From Pseudorhodoferax soli (lineage in GTDB: Bacteria > Pseudomonadota > Gammaproteobacteria > Burkholderiales > Burkholderiaceae_C): a stretch of DNA of 64,000 nucleotides. The notes under the pieces were generated by a model that had not been told where the DNA came from, did no database searches, and was given only the letters and a program-made list of their open reading frames with translations. The translations under genes were made by a program, and so were the position numbers. Below, one piece after another: positions 8,425-17,036 of the stretch. Each line of letters opens with the position of its first letter. Position 1 is the stretch's first letter. The stretch lies in NCBI RefSeq assembly GCF_003337555.1, contig NZ_QPJK01000013.1, forward strand, positions 62,001 through 126,000. Direction: 5' to 3'.

Positions 8425-9390
8425 ATGGATTGCGGAAGAGCAGTTGTCGTGGGCAGCGGCATCATGGGCAGGGACATTGCTGCCATCTTCGTGAACGCCG
8501 GTTGGACCACGCAGGTCGTGGCGCCTGTCAGCGACGAGTGGGACAACGTCGCGCGGCATGTGGCCCAGTCCGTGAAGCAGATGGGCGGAGACGCCCGGTA
8601 TGGCCTGCTGCGCATGCGCCATGCATTGCGCGATGTGGACTGGAATGGCGTGGATGTCGTCATCGAGACCGTCACGGAGAAGCTGGAGGTCAAACGCGAG
8701 GTTTTCGGCTTGCTCGACGTCCTGGTGCCAGCTGGCGTGCCGATTGGCTCGAACAGCAGCGGGCTGCGCATCACCGACATCGCGGCAGGGTGCACCACGG
8801 CGGCGCGCATGGCCAATGCGCACTTCTTCCTACCGGCACACCTGGTTCCCCTGGTCGAGGTCGCGAAGGGGGCGTTCACGCGGGACGCGACGATGGACCG
8901 GCTGTTGGAGATCTTCGCGGCGGTAGGCCGCATTCCGGTGCGTGTGAACCGCGACGTGCCGGGCTTCCTGGCCAACCGAATTCAGCATGCACTGATGCGC
9001 GAGGCGTTCTCGGTCATCGACGAGGGGCTGGCATCGCCGGAGGACGTGGATGCAGCCGTGCGTTTCGGCTTCGGCTTTCGCTACGTCGCTGCCGGGCCGA
9101 TCCTGCAGAAGGAGTTCGCTGGACTGGACACGCAGTTCGCGGCTGCCTCGTCGATCTATCCAAGCCTGTGCAACGACATCTCGCCCAGCAAGGTGCTGCG
9201 CGAGAAGGTCTCCACGGGACGATACGGCACCAAGAGTGGCCATGGCTTCTGGAAGTGGACCGAAGAGGAGATCGCCAGTGAGCGTGCCCGGTACGAGGGC
9301 GTGCTGCAGCAGGCTCAGCGCTTGCTCATGCCCGCCGCCTTGCCGACGGCGTGCAGCTCGGGTGCTGTGATCTCGACGGAGGCACCGTGA
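8425..9390 (+). CDS. 3-hydroxyacyl-CoA dehydrogenase family protein
   Basis: A 321-residue NAD(H)-dependent dehydrogenase of the 3-hydroxyacyl-CoA or hydroxy-acid type. The Rossmann motif VVVGSGIMGRDIA is near residues 7-19; IETVTEKLEVKREVF, SNSSGLRITDIA and the catalytic-type HFFLPAHLVPLVEV follow; NRDVPGFLANRIQHALMREA opens the C-terminal helical domain. The start is ATG 8425, with AAGGAG seven bases upstream. The size fits stand-alone enzymes acting on small hydroxy acids (carnitine or gulonate dehydrogenase type) as well as on CoA esters, so the substrate is open. It is first in the run facing the MocR-type gene, and its stop overlaps the next start by four bases (GTGA). Confidence 0.88.
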   Translation: MDCGRAVVVGSGIMGRDIAAIFVNAGWTTQVVAPVSDEWDNVARHVAQSVKQMGGDARYGLLRMRHALRDVDWNGVDVVIETVTEKLEVKREVFGLLDVLVPAGVPIGSNSSGLRITDIAAGCTTAARMANAHFFLPAHLVPLVEVAKGAFTRDATMDRLLEIFAAVGRIPVRVNRDVPGFLANRIQHALMREAFSVIDEGLASPEDVDAAVRFGFGFRYVAAGPILQKEFAGLDTQFAAASSIYPSLCNDISPSKVLREKVSTGRYGTKSGHGFWKWTEEEIASERARYEGVLQQAQRLLMPAALPTACSSGAVISTEAP

Positions 9391-10529
9391 CGCTGCCCGG
9401 CTTCCTCGACGCGGCGGGCACGAACGCTGGCGCCCTGGCCGACATCGCTGGGGCGGCTGCCTCCGGCGACGGCGTGCGCGTGGTGGCTCATGCAAGCTTG
9501 GACGGCTCCGACAAAAGGCCATCGGCTGCAAACGCACCGGACCTCGACGCGATCCAGCGCGCGTCCGTCCGAATCCAGGGGCATGCAGTGCGCACACCGC
9601 TGCTGCGCTCGTCCGAGTTGGACGCCCGGGCAGGCGGGCGGGTGTTCCTGAAGGCCGAGAACCTGCAGCGTAGCGGATCCTTCAAGTTCCGCGGCGCCTG
9701 CAATCGCATCCTGTCCATGTCTGCGGCCGAGCGGCTGCGTGGCGTCGTGGCGTACTCATCGGGAAACCACGCGCTCGCGGTGTCGGAGGCCGGCCGCATG
9801 CTGGGCGTGCCCGTCGCCGTCGTGATGCCTGCCGATGCGCCGGCGATCAAGATCGACGGATGCCGTGCGCGCGGTGCGACCGTGCTCCTGTACGACCGCG
9901 AGCGCGACGACCGCGAGGCCATCGGCCAGCGCCTGGTGGAGGACCAGGGCATGACGCTGGTGCCGCCCTTCGATGACGCGATGGTGATGGCGGGGGCGGG
10001 GACCGGTGCGCTTGAGGCGGTGGAGCAGTTGGCGGGCAGGGCGCTCGACACGGCGTTGCTGTGTTGCAGTGGAGGAGGTTTGGCGGCAGGCTGGGCCGTC
10101 GCGCTGCGTGCGGCCTGGCCTCGGCTGCGCATCGTGGTGGTCGAGCCCGAAGGATTCGACGACACCGGGCGTTCGCTGCGTGCGGGAACCCATGAGCACA
10201 ACGCGCAGCGATCCGGCTCCATCCAGGACGCATTGCTGGCGCCCGCGCCAGGACGCCTCACGCTGCCCATCCTTCGGGAACACGGCGCATGTGGGGTCAC
10301 GGTCTCCGATGAAGAGGCCCTCGCCGCGATGGCCTTTGCGTTCTCTTCGTTCAAGCTGGTGCTGGAGCCGGGCGGGGCTGCGGCCCTCGCAGCGGTTCTG
10401 TCGCACAAGGTCGTGCTCTCCGGTCGCAACACGCTGGTGGTCTGCTCCGGCGGCAACGTGGATCCGGGGTTGTTCGTCCGGTGCCTGCAGCCAGCCCTGG
10501 CGCCGGCCGGCAAGGAGGGACGGGCATGA
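9387..10529 (+). CDS. Threonine/serine dehydratase-like PLP enzyme (fold type II)
   Basis: A 380-residue fold-type II PLP enzyme. The Schiff-base lysine is Lys100 in GSFKFRGA; YSSGNHALAV is the Asn loop; CCSGGGLAAG is the phosphate-binding Gly loop; and VCSGGNV lies near the end. Relatives deaminate threonine, serine or 3-hydroxyaspartate to 2-oxo acids and ammonia. I chose the GTG start at 9387, preceded by GGAGG and overlapping the upstream stop (GTGA), which implies coupled translation. About 55 residues precede the usual enzyme start, a low-complexity Ala/Gly/Asp stretch that is unusual. With a RidA-family gene directly behind, it likely forms a reactive enamine intermediate. Confidence 0.87.
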   Translation: MTLPGFLDAAGTNAGALADIAGAAASGDGVRVVAHASLDGSDKRPSAANAPDLDAIQRASVRIQGHAVRTPLLRSSELDARAGGRVFLKAENLQRSGSFKFRGACNRILSMSAAERLRGVVAYSSGNHALAVSEAGRMLGVPVAVVMPADAPAIKIDGCRARGATVLLYDRERDDREAIGQRLVEDQGMTLVPPFDDAMVMAGAGTGALEAVEQLAGRALDTALLCCSGGGLAAGWAVALRAAWPRLRIVVVEPEGFDDTGRSLRAGTHEHNAQRSGSIQDALLAPAPGRLTLPILREHGACGVTVSDEEALAAMAFAFSSFKLVLEPGGAAALAAVLSHKVVLSGRNTLVVCSGGNVDPGLFVRCLQPALAPAGKEGRA

Positions 10530-11101
10530 GCACGACCCTTCAAGCGCCAGTTGCTCGCGGCGACGCGAAGCGCACTCGGACTTCGGCGGCATGCGACGCA
10601 CCGACGCCTGAACGGCAGGTCCGGTTGCTCGGTCTTGACATTCCCGAAGACGTCGCGCCTGCGGCCCACTATGGGCTGGTGACGGCGCACGGAGGGTTGC
10701 TATACCTGAGCGGACAACTGCCGCGGGTGGGAGGGCGGGTCGCCGTCACGGGACGCGTGGGTGAGGACGTTCGCATGGAGCAGGCCCGGCATGCTGCACG
10801 GTTGTGCACGCTGCGTGCTCTTGGCGCGCTGCGCCAGACCCTTGGCTCGCTCGACCACGTCGAGCGGGTGCTCAAGCTGCAGGTGTTCGTCCAGTGCACG
10901 CAGGACTTCACGCGGCACAGCGAAGTGGCGGACGCCGCGTCTGAACTACTGGCGCAGGTGTTCGGAAGCGTCGGCCTGGCCGCGCGCACCGCGGTAGGTG
11001 TCTACCAACTGCCTCAAGACGCAAGCGTGGAGCTCGACCTGGTTGTCGCTGGCTCGACGCCATCCCAACCCAAGAAGGAACAACATGCACAACACCTCTG
11101 A
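10526..11101 (+). CDS. RidA family (YjgF/YER057c/UK114) protein
   Basis: A 191-residue protein whose core (LLYLSGQLP ... GVYQLPQDASVELDLVVAG) is a Rid fold. It starts at ATG 10526 inside an ATGA overlap with the dehydratase stop, behind AAGGAGG. The archetypal RidA hydrolyses the 2-aminoacrylate or enamine released by PLP dehydratases, and the coupling to a dehydratase fits that. However, where RidA has its catalytic arginine (ARLPKD), this protein reads YQLPQD, so it probably belongs to a Rid subgroup without that activity. An N-terminal extension of about 45 residues also makes it longer than the usual 130-150. Confidence 0.85.
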   Translation: MSTTLQAPVARGDAKRTRTSAACDAPTPERQVRLLGLDIPEDVAPAAHYGLVTAHGGLLYLSGQLPRVGGRVAVTGRVGEDVRMEQARHAARLCTLRALGALRQTLGSLDHVERVLKLQVFVQCTQDFTRHSEVADAASELLAQVFGSVGLAARTAVGVYQLPQDASVELDLVVAGSTPSQPKKEQHAQHL

Positions 11102-12380
11102 AAGATCCAGTGCTCGCGCCGCATCGGCGCCGGCCGCCGCTGCAGGGGAACGCCTTCAGTGGGAGGCACGCTACCGGGCCTTCCAGTCACGGGACGTGAG
11201 CATCGACATGACGCGCGGCAAGCCGTGCGCGCAGCAACTGAGCCTGTCCGACGCCTTGCTTGGCCTGCCGGGCCGCGGCGGCTACGTCGGTGAGGACGGT
11301 GGCGATGCGCGCAATTACTACGGCGGGCCACTGGGTTTGCCGGAAGCACGGCGGCTGTTCGCGACCATGCTGGGTGCGCCTGCGGAGCAGGTGGCCGTGG
11401 CGAACAACTCCAGCCTCGCGCTGATGCACGACATGTTGGCCTTCGCGCTGCTGCATGGCGTGCCTGGAGGAACCCAGCCTTGGACGGATGAGACGGACCG
11501 GTTCCTGTGCCCCGTGCCGGGCTACGACCGCCACTTTGCGCTCTGCGAAGCCTACGACCTCGAGATGCTGCTGGTGCCGATGACCGGTAGCGGTCCGGAC
11601 ATGGCGGTTGTGGAGGAGCTGGTGCGCGATCCGCGCGTCAAGGGCATGTGGTGCGTGCCGGTCTACAGCAACCCGACGGGCGAGACCTACTCGGAGGAGG
11701 TGGTCCAACGGCTGGCACGCATGCGCACGGCGGCGCCGGACTTCCGGCTGTTCTGGGACAACGCCTACGCCGTGCACCACCTGACGGACCGCGAGGAGGG
11801 TGTGCCGAGCATCCTGGCGCTGAGCGAGCAGGCGGGCCATGGGGATCGTCCCCTGGTCTTCGGTTCGACCTCGAAGATCACCTTCGCGGGGGCAGGCCTC
11901 GGCATGGTGGCGGCGTCCAGGACCAACCTGGAGTGGTACGCCCGGCATGCCGGCGTTCGCTCCATCGGACCGGACAAGCTCAACCAGCTGCGCCATGTGC
12001 ACCTGCTGCGCAACCACTCGGGTCTCCTGGAGCACATGAACGGACACCGGGCGATTCTGGCGCCCAAGTTTGCGCTGGTGGAAGAGAGCCTGCGCCGCCA
12101 CCTGGGCGGGCGCGGCGTCGCGACCTGGACCACGCCGCGCGGCGGTTACTTCGTGAGCCTGCAGGTTCGCGAGGGTTGCGCGCGCAGGGTCGTCGAGCTG
12201 GCCCGCCAGCTCGGCATCGTGCTCGTTCCTGCGGGCAAGACCTATCCGCTCGGCCACGATCCACGCGACAGCAACCTGCGTCTGGCGCCGAGCTTTCCCG
12301 ACATCGCCGACCTCGCCGTGGCGATGGAAGGCATCTGCCTCAGCATCCTGCTGGCCTGCACCGAGGAGCCACTGCCATGA
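11085..12380 (+). CDS. PLP-dependent aminotransferase, aspartate aminotransferase Ic type (PF12897-like)
   Basis: A 431-residue fold-type I aminotransferase. The motifs DMTRGKP, DARNYYGGPLGLPEARRLFA, VPVYSNPTGETYS and the PLP lysine (about Lys264) in GSTSKITFAGAG match the group of actinobacterial-type aspartate aminotransferases once called MocR-like. The reaction is transfer of an amino group between an amino acid and a 2-oxo acid; the substrate is unknown. It starts at ATG 11085 behind AAGGAA, 17 bases inside the RidA-family gene, so the genes are translated together. The next gene overlaps by ATGA. In context it may remove or recycle the nitrogen of the substrate handled by the dehydratase. 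Confidence 0.88.
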   Translation: MHNTSERSSARAASAPAAAAGERLQWEARYRAFQSRDVSIDMTRGKPCAQQLSLSDALLGLPGRGGYVGEDGGDARNYYGGPLGLPEARRLFATMLGAPAEQVAVANNSSLALMHDMLAFALLHGVPGGTQPWTDETDRFLCPVPGYDRHFALCEAYDLEMLLVPMTGSGPDMAVVEELVRDPRVKGMWCVPVYSNPTGETYSEEVVQRLARMRTAAPDFRLFWDNAYAVHHLTDREEGVPSILALSEQAGHGDRPLVFGSTSKITFAGAGLGMVAASRTNLEWYARHAGVRSIGPDKLNQLRHVHLLRNHSGLLEHMNGHRAILAPKFALVEESLRRHLGGRGVATWTTPRGGYFVSLQVREGCARRVVELARQLGIVLVPAGKTYPLGHDPRDSNLRLAPSFPDIADLAVAMEGICLSILLACTEEPLP

Positions 12381-12883
12381 ACGGCCATTTCCTTGCGTTC
12401 GCGCGATACCTCGCGCGCAGCGCCCAGCCCGCCGGTCGGCCCGCGATCTGGCGCAAGCCCGATGTGGACGCCGCACTGTCCGCACAGCCTACGAGCCCGC
12501 AGCGGCTGACGCGCGCCCTGGCGTTGACGCCGACCGGCGAGCCCGACGCACTCGGACTGAACGGCAGCATCTCGCTGATCGTGCAGGCGCTGGGTCCCGG
12601 TGAGCAGGGGCGCATGCACAGCCACTCGTTCTGGCACCTGTACTTCGTGCTCAAGGGACGGGGCGCTTCACAGCTCGGCGGCGAGCTGATCACCTGGGCG
12701 GCCGGGGACAGCTTCTACGTGCCGGCCTGGATGGACCACGACCTGCAGAACCTGAGCAACACGGAGGACGCCATCGTGTACTCCGCGCAGAACCTGCCCG
12801 AGCAGGCGTTCACCGGCTCCTTGATGCGCAAGGAGCCTGACGGCGGCTACCGGCACATCGTGGCGCAGGCCACGGACACCTGA
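12377..12883 (+). CDS. Cupin domain protein
   Basis: A 168-residue single-cupin protein starting at ATG 12377 in an ATGA overlap with the aminotransferase. The first cupin motif reads GRMHSHSFWHLYFVLKGRG (near residues 79-97), giving three candidate metal-binding histidines. A second part, GDSFYVPAWMDHDLQNLS, supplies another His. Relatives include ring-cleaving dioxygenases such as gentisate dioxygenase, isomerases and non-catalytic ligand binders, so the activity cannot be named. Its place as last coupled gene of the block suggests a small-molecule step in the same pathway. Confidence 0.8.
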   Translation: MNGHFLAFARYLARSAQPAGRPAIWRKPDVDAALSAQPTSPQRLTRALALTPTGEPDALGLNGSISLIVQALGPGEQGRMHSHSFWHLYFVLKGRGASQLGGELITWAAGDSFYVPAWMDHDLQNLSNTEDAIVYSAQNLPEQAFTGSLMRKEPDGGYRHIVAQATDT

Positions 12884-12935
12884 GCGCGGCCGCTTCCGCG
12901 CGCTTTTCCCCAACAAGGTCGTCCCACGTTTGAAA

Positions 12936-12951
12936 CGCCGCTTCTGCGGCG
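12936..12951. other. Short hairpin between cupin gene and Bug receptor gene
   Basis: CGCCGC-TTCT-GCGGCG forms a perfect 6-bp stem with a 4-base loop in the 109-base gap. No T-run follows directly. It may be an mRNA stability element that lets the receptor be made at a different level from the enzymes. Confidence 0.4.
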
Positions 12952-12992
12952 ATGGCATCGCTTTGCCCATTTTTGTCCTGAAGGAGGTTTCC

Positions 12993-13979
12993 ATGTTCTC
13001 TTCCAAGTTGCTGCAAGCGGTCTTCGCGACCTGCAGCCTGTTCGCGTGCACCGTCGCGCCGGCCCAGACGCCAGCACCACAGAGCGACAGGGTGGTGCGC
13101 CTCGTCGTGCCGTTCGCCCCTGGGGGCGCGACCGACATCGTGGCCCGTGCGTTCTCCGACGCACTGGCACGCGAACTGGCGCAGACGGTCATCGTCGAGA
13201 ACCGCCCAGGTGCGGGCGGCGCCGTGGGTGCGAACTTCGTGTCCAAGGCGGCGCCCGACGGCCTCGTCCTGGGTCTCGCGACGGTCTCCACCATGGCGAC
13301 CAATCCCGCCATCAATCCCAAGAACCCGTACGACCCGGTCACCGGATTCACGCCCATCATCACGCTGGCCACAGTGCCCGTGGTACTGGCGGTGAACGCT
13401 TCAAAGCTGCCGGTGAGCAACCTCGAGCAGCTGGTCGCGCAGCTGGCACGCTGCCCGATCCCGTGCACCTTTGCCTCGGCCGGCACGGGCGGCGTGGGGC
13501 ACCTGGATGGCGAGCTGTTCAAGGCGGTGACGGGCACACCGCTGGTCCACGTGCCCTACAAAGGCGCGGGGCCCGCGATCGCGGATCTCCTGGGCGGCCA
13601 GGTCGACATGATGTTCGACAACCTGCCATCCATGCTGCCGCACATCCAGTCGGGCGCACTGCGCGCCATCGCTGTCATGAGCCCGCAGCGCAGCGCCGCG
13701 CTGCCGCAGGTTCCGACCTTCACGGAGGCAGGCCAGCCAGCGCTGGACAACACCGCCTGGATGGGGCTTGTCGCGCCGGCAAAGCTGCCGCCCGCGCTGC
13801 AGCAGCGTCTACACGCCGCCGCCGATCGCGCGCTGGCCGATCCGTCGGTGCGCCAGCGCTTCGAGAAGGCAGGCATCCAGGCCGTGGGCGGCAGTGTGGC
13901 AGCGTTCACCGCGCTCATCGACAAGGAGCTGGGCATCCGGCGCGCCATCGTCGCGGACCGCGGCCTCAAGCTGGAGTGA
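12993..13979 (+). CDS. Bug-family periplasmic receptor (tripartite tricarboxylate transporter type)
   Basis: A 328-residue solute-binding protein starting MFSSKLLQAV behind AAGGAGG. It has a cleavable signal peptide (hydrophobic core AVFATCSLFACTVAPAQ, cut near residue 25). The family signatures VVPFAPGGATDIVAR and VIVENRPGAGGAVGANFV follow. Bug receptors bind carboxylates, amino acids or aromatics in the periplasm; many in Burkholderiales are orphans without TctA/TctB membrane partners, and none is seen here. It lies between the cupin and lactonase genes, so it likely captures a substrate or product of the pathway. Confidence 0.92.
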   Translation: MFSSKLLQAVFATCSLFACTVAPAQTPAPQSDRVVRLVVPFAPGGATDIVARAFSDALARELAQTVIVENRPGAGGAVGANFVSKAAPDGLVLGLATVSTMATNPAINPKNPYDPVTGFTPIITLATVPVVLAVNASKLPVSNLEQLVAQLARCPIPCTFASAGTGGVGHLDGELFKAVTGTPLVHVPYKGAGPAIADLLGGQVDMMFDNLPSMLPHIQSGALRAIAVMSPQRSAALPQVPTFTEAGQPALDNTAWMGLVAPAKLPPALQQRLHAAADRALADPSVRQRFEKAGIQAVGGSVAAFTALIDKELGIRRAIVADRGLKLE

Positions 13980-13983
13980 GCAG

Positions 13984-15012
13984 GTGCGTGTGCAGACGAA
14001 TGGCCAGGCGCGGTATCCATTGCCGCGGGACTATCACGTGCCGGTGTCCGAGCTGCGGCCCGTCTTCGACGGACTGCGGAGCCCCGAGTGCATCTTGTCG
14101 AACGCCTCGGGCGAATTCCTGATGTCGGACCGGCGCGGAGGCTTCACGCACATCACACCGGACGGACGCGCGCACCTGGTGCGTGGGAGCACGCTCCAGG
14201 GCGGCCCCCTGCATGCCAACGGGATCGCGCTTGCGTCCGATGGGCGCGTGCTGGTCGCCCACCTTGGGGATGCCGAGGGCGGCGTCTACGCGCTGGGCGA
14301 CGCCGGTTGCGCGCTGCCGATCGTGACTGCCCTGGAGGGCAAGCCGCTGCCTCCGACCAACTATGTGGTGGAAGATGCCGATGGCCGAATCTGGTTCACG
14401 GTCAGCACACGGCACATCCCGCGCATGCAGGCCTGGTACCCGGACATCGCGGACGGCTACATCGCTGTGCACGATGCCCGCGGGACGCGGATCCTCGCCG
14501 ATGGGCTGGGCTACACCAACGAGCTGGCGTTCTCGCCGGACGGACAGTTCGTCTATGTCAACGAGACCCACGCCAGGCGCCTCACGCGCTTTCGTCTGCG
14601 CCCAGGTCCCGAGCTGACGGACCGCGAGACCGTTTGCAGCTTCCCGGCTGGCGATCAGCTGGATGGGGTGTGCTTCGACGCCTTCGGCGGAGTCTGGGTC
14701 ACCTGCATCGTCAGCAACAAGGTCTACGTCGTGCGGCCCGACGGCGAGCTGCAATTGGTGATCGCGGACACCGACGCGGCGCACGTGGCGCAGTACGTAT
14801 CGGACCTCGATGCGCGGCGCCTGCGCCGGGACAGCATCTGGACCTGCGGAGCCAGCACCCTGGGCAACGTGTCGAGTCTGTGCTTCGCAGGCCCTCAACG
14901 TCGCACGGTGTTCCTGGGGTCGTTGCTAGGCGAGAGAGTGCTGGCGTTCGACTGTCCGGTACCAGGGCATGAACCTGCGCACTGGCATCGACGCTTCGCC
15001 GGCATGGCGTAA
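13984..15012 (+). CDS. SMP-30/gluconolactonase family protein
   Basis: A 342-residue beta-propeller protein. Repeated strands read GEFLMSDRRGGFTHITPDG, PTNYVVEDADGRIWFTVS, GLGYTNELAFSPDGQFVYVNE and DQLDGVCFDAFGGVWV. The acidic and Asn residues in TNYVVEDADG, YTNELAFSPD and LDGVCFD fit the metal site of SMP-30 lactonases, which open sugar or other lactones. I start it at the GTG at 13984, five bases after the receptor stop, because GGAG spans that stop; GTG 13990 is an alternative. It has no signal peptide, so it is cytoplasmic. It probably hydrolyses a lactone formed by a dehydrogenase step. Confidence 0.86.
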   Translation: MRVQTNGQARYPLPRDYHVPVSELRPVFDGLRSPECILSNASGEFLMSDRRGGFTHITPDGRAHLVRGSTLQGGPLHANGIALASDGRVLVAHLGDAEGGVYALGDAGCALPIVTALEGKPLPPTNYVVEDADGRIWFTVSTRHIPRMQAWYPDIADGYIAVHDARGTRILADGLGYTNELAFSPDGQFVYVNETHARRLTRFRLRPGPELTDRETVCSFPAGDQLDGVCFDAFGGVWVTCIVSNKVYVVRPDGELQLVIADTDAAHVAQYVSDLDARRLRRDSIWTCGASTLGNVSSLCFAGPQRRTVFLGSLLGERVLAFDCPVPGHEPAHWHRRFAGMA

Positions 15013-15169
15013 GGCTCCTGAGCTGCTAGACCGGCGGGGCGGCCGGTGCGAGATCGCCGACCGGCGAACCCGCATGCCGCTCCGCCGCCGCGCTCGTTCG
15101 CGTTGCGCAGCCTTCCAGGTCGCGATGCGGCGGGACCGAGTTCACTCACATTCATCGCAGGAGTTCAGC

Positions 15170-16156
15170 ATGACACGCTGCGCCCAACTGTTCATTGTGT
15201 TCCTTGCGGCGCTGGGCGCCGCGCTCCCCAACGTCGGGCACGCCGAGGCGGCCTGGCCCCGTGAGACCTTGCGGGTGGTCGTGCCTTTCGCGCCAGGTGG
15301 TCTGACCGACGTGATCGGACGCACGCTGGCCCAGGAGCTGGCCAAGTCCCTGAAGGTGCCAGCCATCGTCGAGAACCGTTCCGGGGCCTTCGGTCTGGTC
15401 GGCACGGAGTACGTGGCGCAGGCCAAGCCGGATGGGCATACCTTGCTCGTCGGCGGCGGCATCGTCGCGCTGGCGGACGCCCTGTATCCCAAGCTGCGCT
15501 TCGATCCACGCAAGGACCTGGTTCCGGTGGCGATGATCGAGCGCAACGGCTTGCTGCTGGTGGCGACCAAGGCCAACGAGCGTTTCGCCGGCGCCTCATT
15601 GCCGCAGATCCTCGGCTGGGCGCGCGAACAGCCGGGCAGCATCGCAGTGGCCAGCTTCGGCTCGGGCAGCATCAGCCACATGGCCCTGGAGACGCTCAAG
15701 ACAGCAGGTCGGGTCGATCTGCTGCATGTGCCATACCGTGGCACCGCGCCCGCGATGCCCGATGTGATCGGTGGGCAGGTTCCCATGATGATCGACAACA
15801 CGGTGACGGCGTTGCCGCAGGTCCGCGCCGGAAAGATCCACGCCATCGCGTACACCGGCAAGGAGCGGTTGGCCCAGTTGCCGGATGTGCCGACCTTCAC
15901 CGAGCTGGGCCTGCCGCAACTGCAGATCTACAACTTCTTCGGCTTGTACGTGCCGGCGGGGACACCCGCGACCGTCGCCGAGCGGCTCAATGCCGAGGTG
16001 AACCGGATCTTCCGGCAACCGGAAGTGGTCGCGAAGTTCGCCGAGATGGGTGCCGAGCTGCATCCTGGCAGCGCTTCCGCGTTCTCGGCCTTCCTTGAGG
16101 GCGAGCGCAGCCGCTGGGGGCAACTGATCCGGTCGCAGGGCATCCGTCCCGAGTAG
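15170..16156 (+). CDS. Second Bug-family periplasmic receptor
   Basis: A 328-residue receptor starting MTRCAQLFIVFLAALG at ATG 15170 behind CAGGAG. The signal peptide ends near residue 24 (GHAEA). The motifs VVPFAPGGLTDVIGRTLAQ and AIVENRSGAFGLVG are the Bug signatures. It is clearly diverged from the first receptor in this run, so the two may bind different ligands, for example substrate and intermediate. A 157-base gap separates it from the lactonase gene and might hold its own promoter. No membrane transporter subunits are nearby. Confidence 0.92.
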   Translation: MTRCAQLFIVFLAALGAALPNVGHAEAAWPRETLRVVVPFAPGGLTDVIGRTLAQELAKSLKVPAIVENRSGAFGLVGTEYVAQAKPDGHTLLVGGGIVALADALYPKLRFDPRKDLVPVAMIERNGLLLVATKANERFAGASLPQILGWAREQPGSIAVASFGSGSISHMALETLKTAGRVDLLHVPYRGTAPAMPDVIGGQVPMMIDNTVTALPQVRAGKIHAIAYTGKERLAQLPDVPTFTELGLPQLQIYNFFGLYVPAGTPATVAERLNAEVNRIFRQPEVVAKFAEMGAELHPGSASAFSAFLEGERSRWGQLIRSQGIRPE

Positions 16157-16168
16157 GCTTTGCGGTTG

Positions 16169-16885
16169 ATGACCCATGTGACCGAATTCAAGTTGGCTTT
16201 CGACGGCTTCGGGCTCCATGTCGAGTCCTGCTGGGCAAGCGCGAAGGGGCAGGGCGACGAGCGCTATGTGCTCTTCCTGCATGGGGGTGGGGCGGCGACT
16301 TCATCCGAAGGCACGCGGTACCTGCGCGAAGATCTTGCCGTGCGTGGCGTGGCGAGCGTGGCGATGGATTTCTCCGGCCATGGCCGTAGCGGGGGGAGCA
16401 TGGAGGAGGCCAGCCTCGCCCGGCGGCGCAAGGAAGCACTTCGTGTAGTGGGCAGCTTGCAGCCACCGCAGCCACGCGCCATCGTGGCGACCAGCATGGC
16501 GGGCCACATTGCTTGCCGTCTCACCGAGACGCTCAGGCCGGACGCGCTGGTGCTGTTCTGCCCTGCGGCGTACGAGCTGCGGGCGGAGGATGCGCTCTTC
16601 GGCGATGCGTTTCGGTCTGTGATCCGGGGTACGCGGAGCTTCGAAGATTCACCGGCATTCGAGGCGCTGCGGCGGTTCGAAGGGCGGCTTCTGTGCTTCT
16701 ATGGATCCGAGGATGCTGTTGTTCCGCAGGCTGTGCAGCATGGCTATGCGCGCGCCAGCGCCCAATCTCGGCGGGCAGACTTCCGCTGGCTGGACGGCGC
16801 GGGGCATCGGCTGCATGACTGGATCTCCACGCGTCCATTGCTTCGGCGACAGGCGGTCGAACAAATCGTCGCGGCTATCGGCTGA
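16169..16885 (+). CDS. Alpha/beta hydrolase
   Basis: A 238-residue alpha/beta hydrolase. YVLFLHGGGA near the N-terminus is the oxyanion region; MDFSGHGRSGG follows; the nucleophile is probably the serine in ATSMAGH (near residue 109), a variant elbow without the first Gly; the acid is in YGSEDAVVP and the histidine in GAGHRLHDW. It has no signal peptide. The start may be ATG 16169 or the in-frame TTG at 16160; TAGG upstream is a poor ribosome site. It closes the catabolic run and may cleave an ester or thioester of the same pathway. The substrate is unknown. Confidence 0.82.
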   Translation: MTHVTEFKLAFDGFGLHVESCWASAKGQGDERYVLFLHGGGAATSSEGTRYLREDLAVRGVASVAMDFSGHGRSGGSMEEASLARRRKEALRVVGSLQPPQPRAIVATSMAGHIACRLTETLRPDALVLFCPAAYELRAEDALFGDAFRSVIRGTRSFEDSPAFEALRRFEGRLLCFYGSEDAVVPQAVQHGYARASAQSRRADFRWLDGAGHRLHDWISTRPLLRRQAVEQIVAAIG

Positions 16886-16955
16886 GGGCCCGGTCCGAAG
16901 ATGGCTCCTTATGCCAGTCCATGATGACGGCCGAAATTTGAATTATTCTAACTAA

Positions 16956-17036
16956 TCGTAGTTTCACTACGAATGGAAAACATTTTTCAAATTGCGCCAG
17001 CTTCGAATTTCTGCTTCAATCGTAGTGTGGCTACGA
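16956..17036. promoter_or_regulatory. Two TCGTAG-N5-CTACGA inverted repeats at the AbiE promoter
   Basis: A 17-base inverted repeat TCGTAG-N5-CTACGA occurs at 16956-16972 and again at 17020-17036, 64 bases apart. The first ends directly at the candidate ATG 16973, behind an AT-rich stretch (TATTCTAACTAAT). The second lies inside the first codons if that ATG is used. AbiEi antitoxins are known to repress their own operon by binding paired inverted repeats, so this is most likely the operator. Confidence 0.72.
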
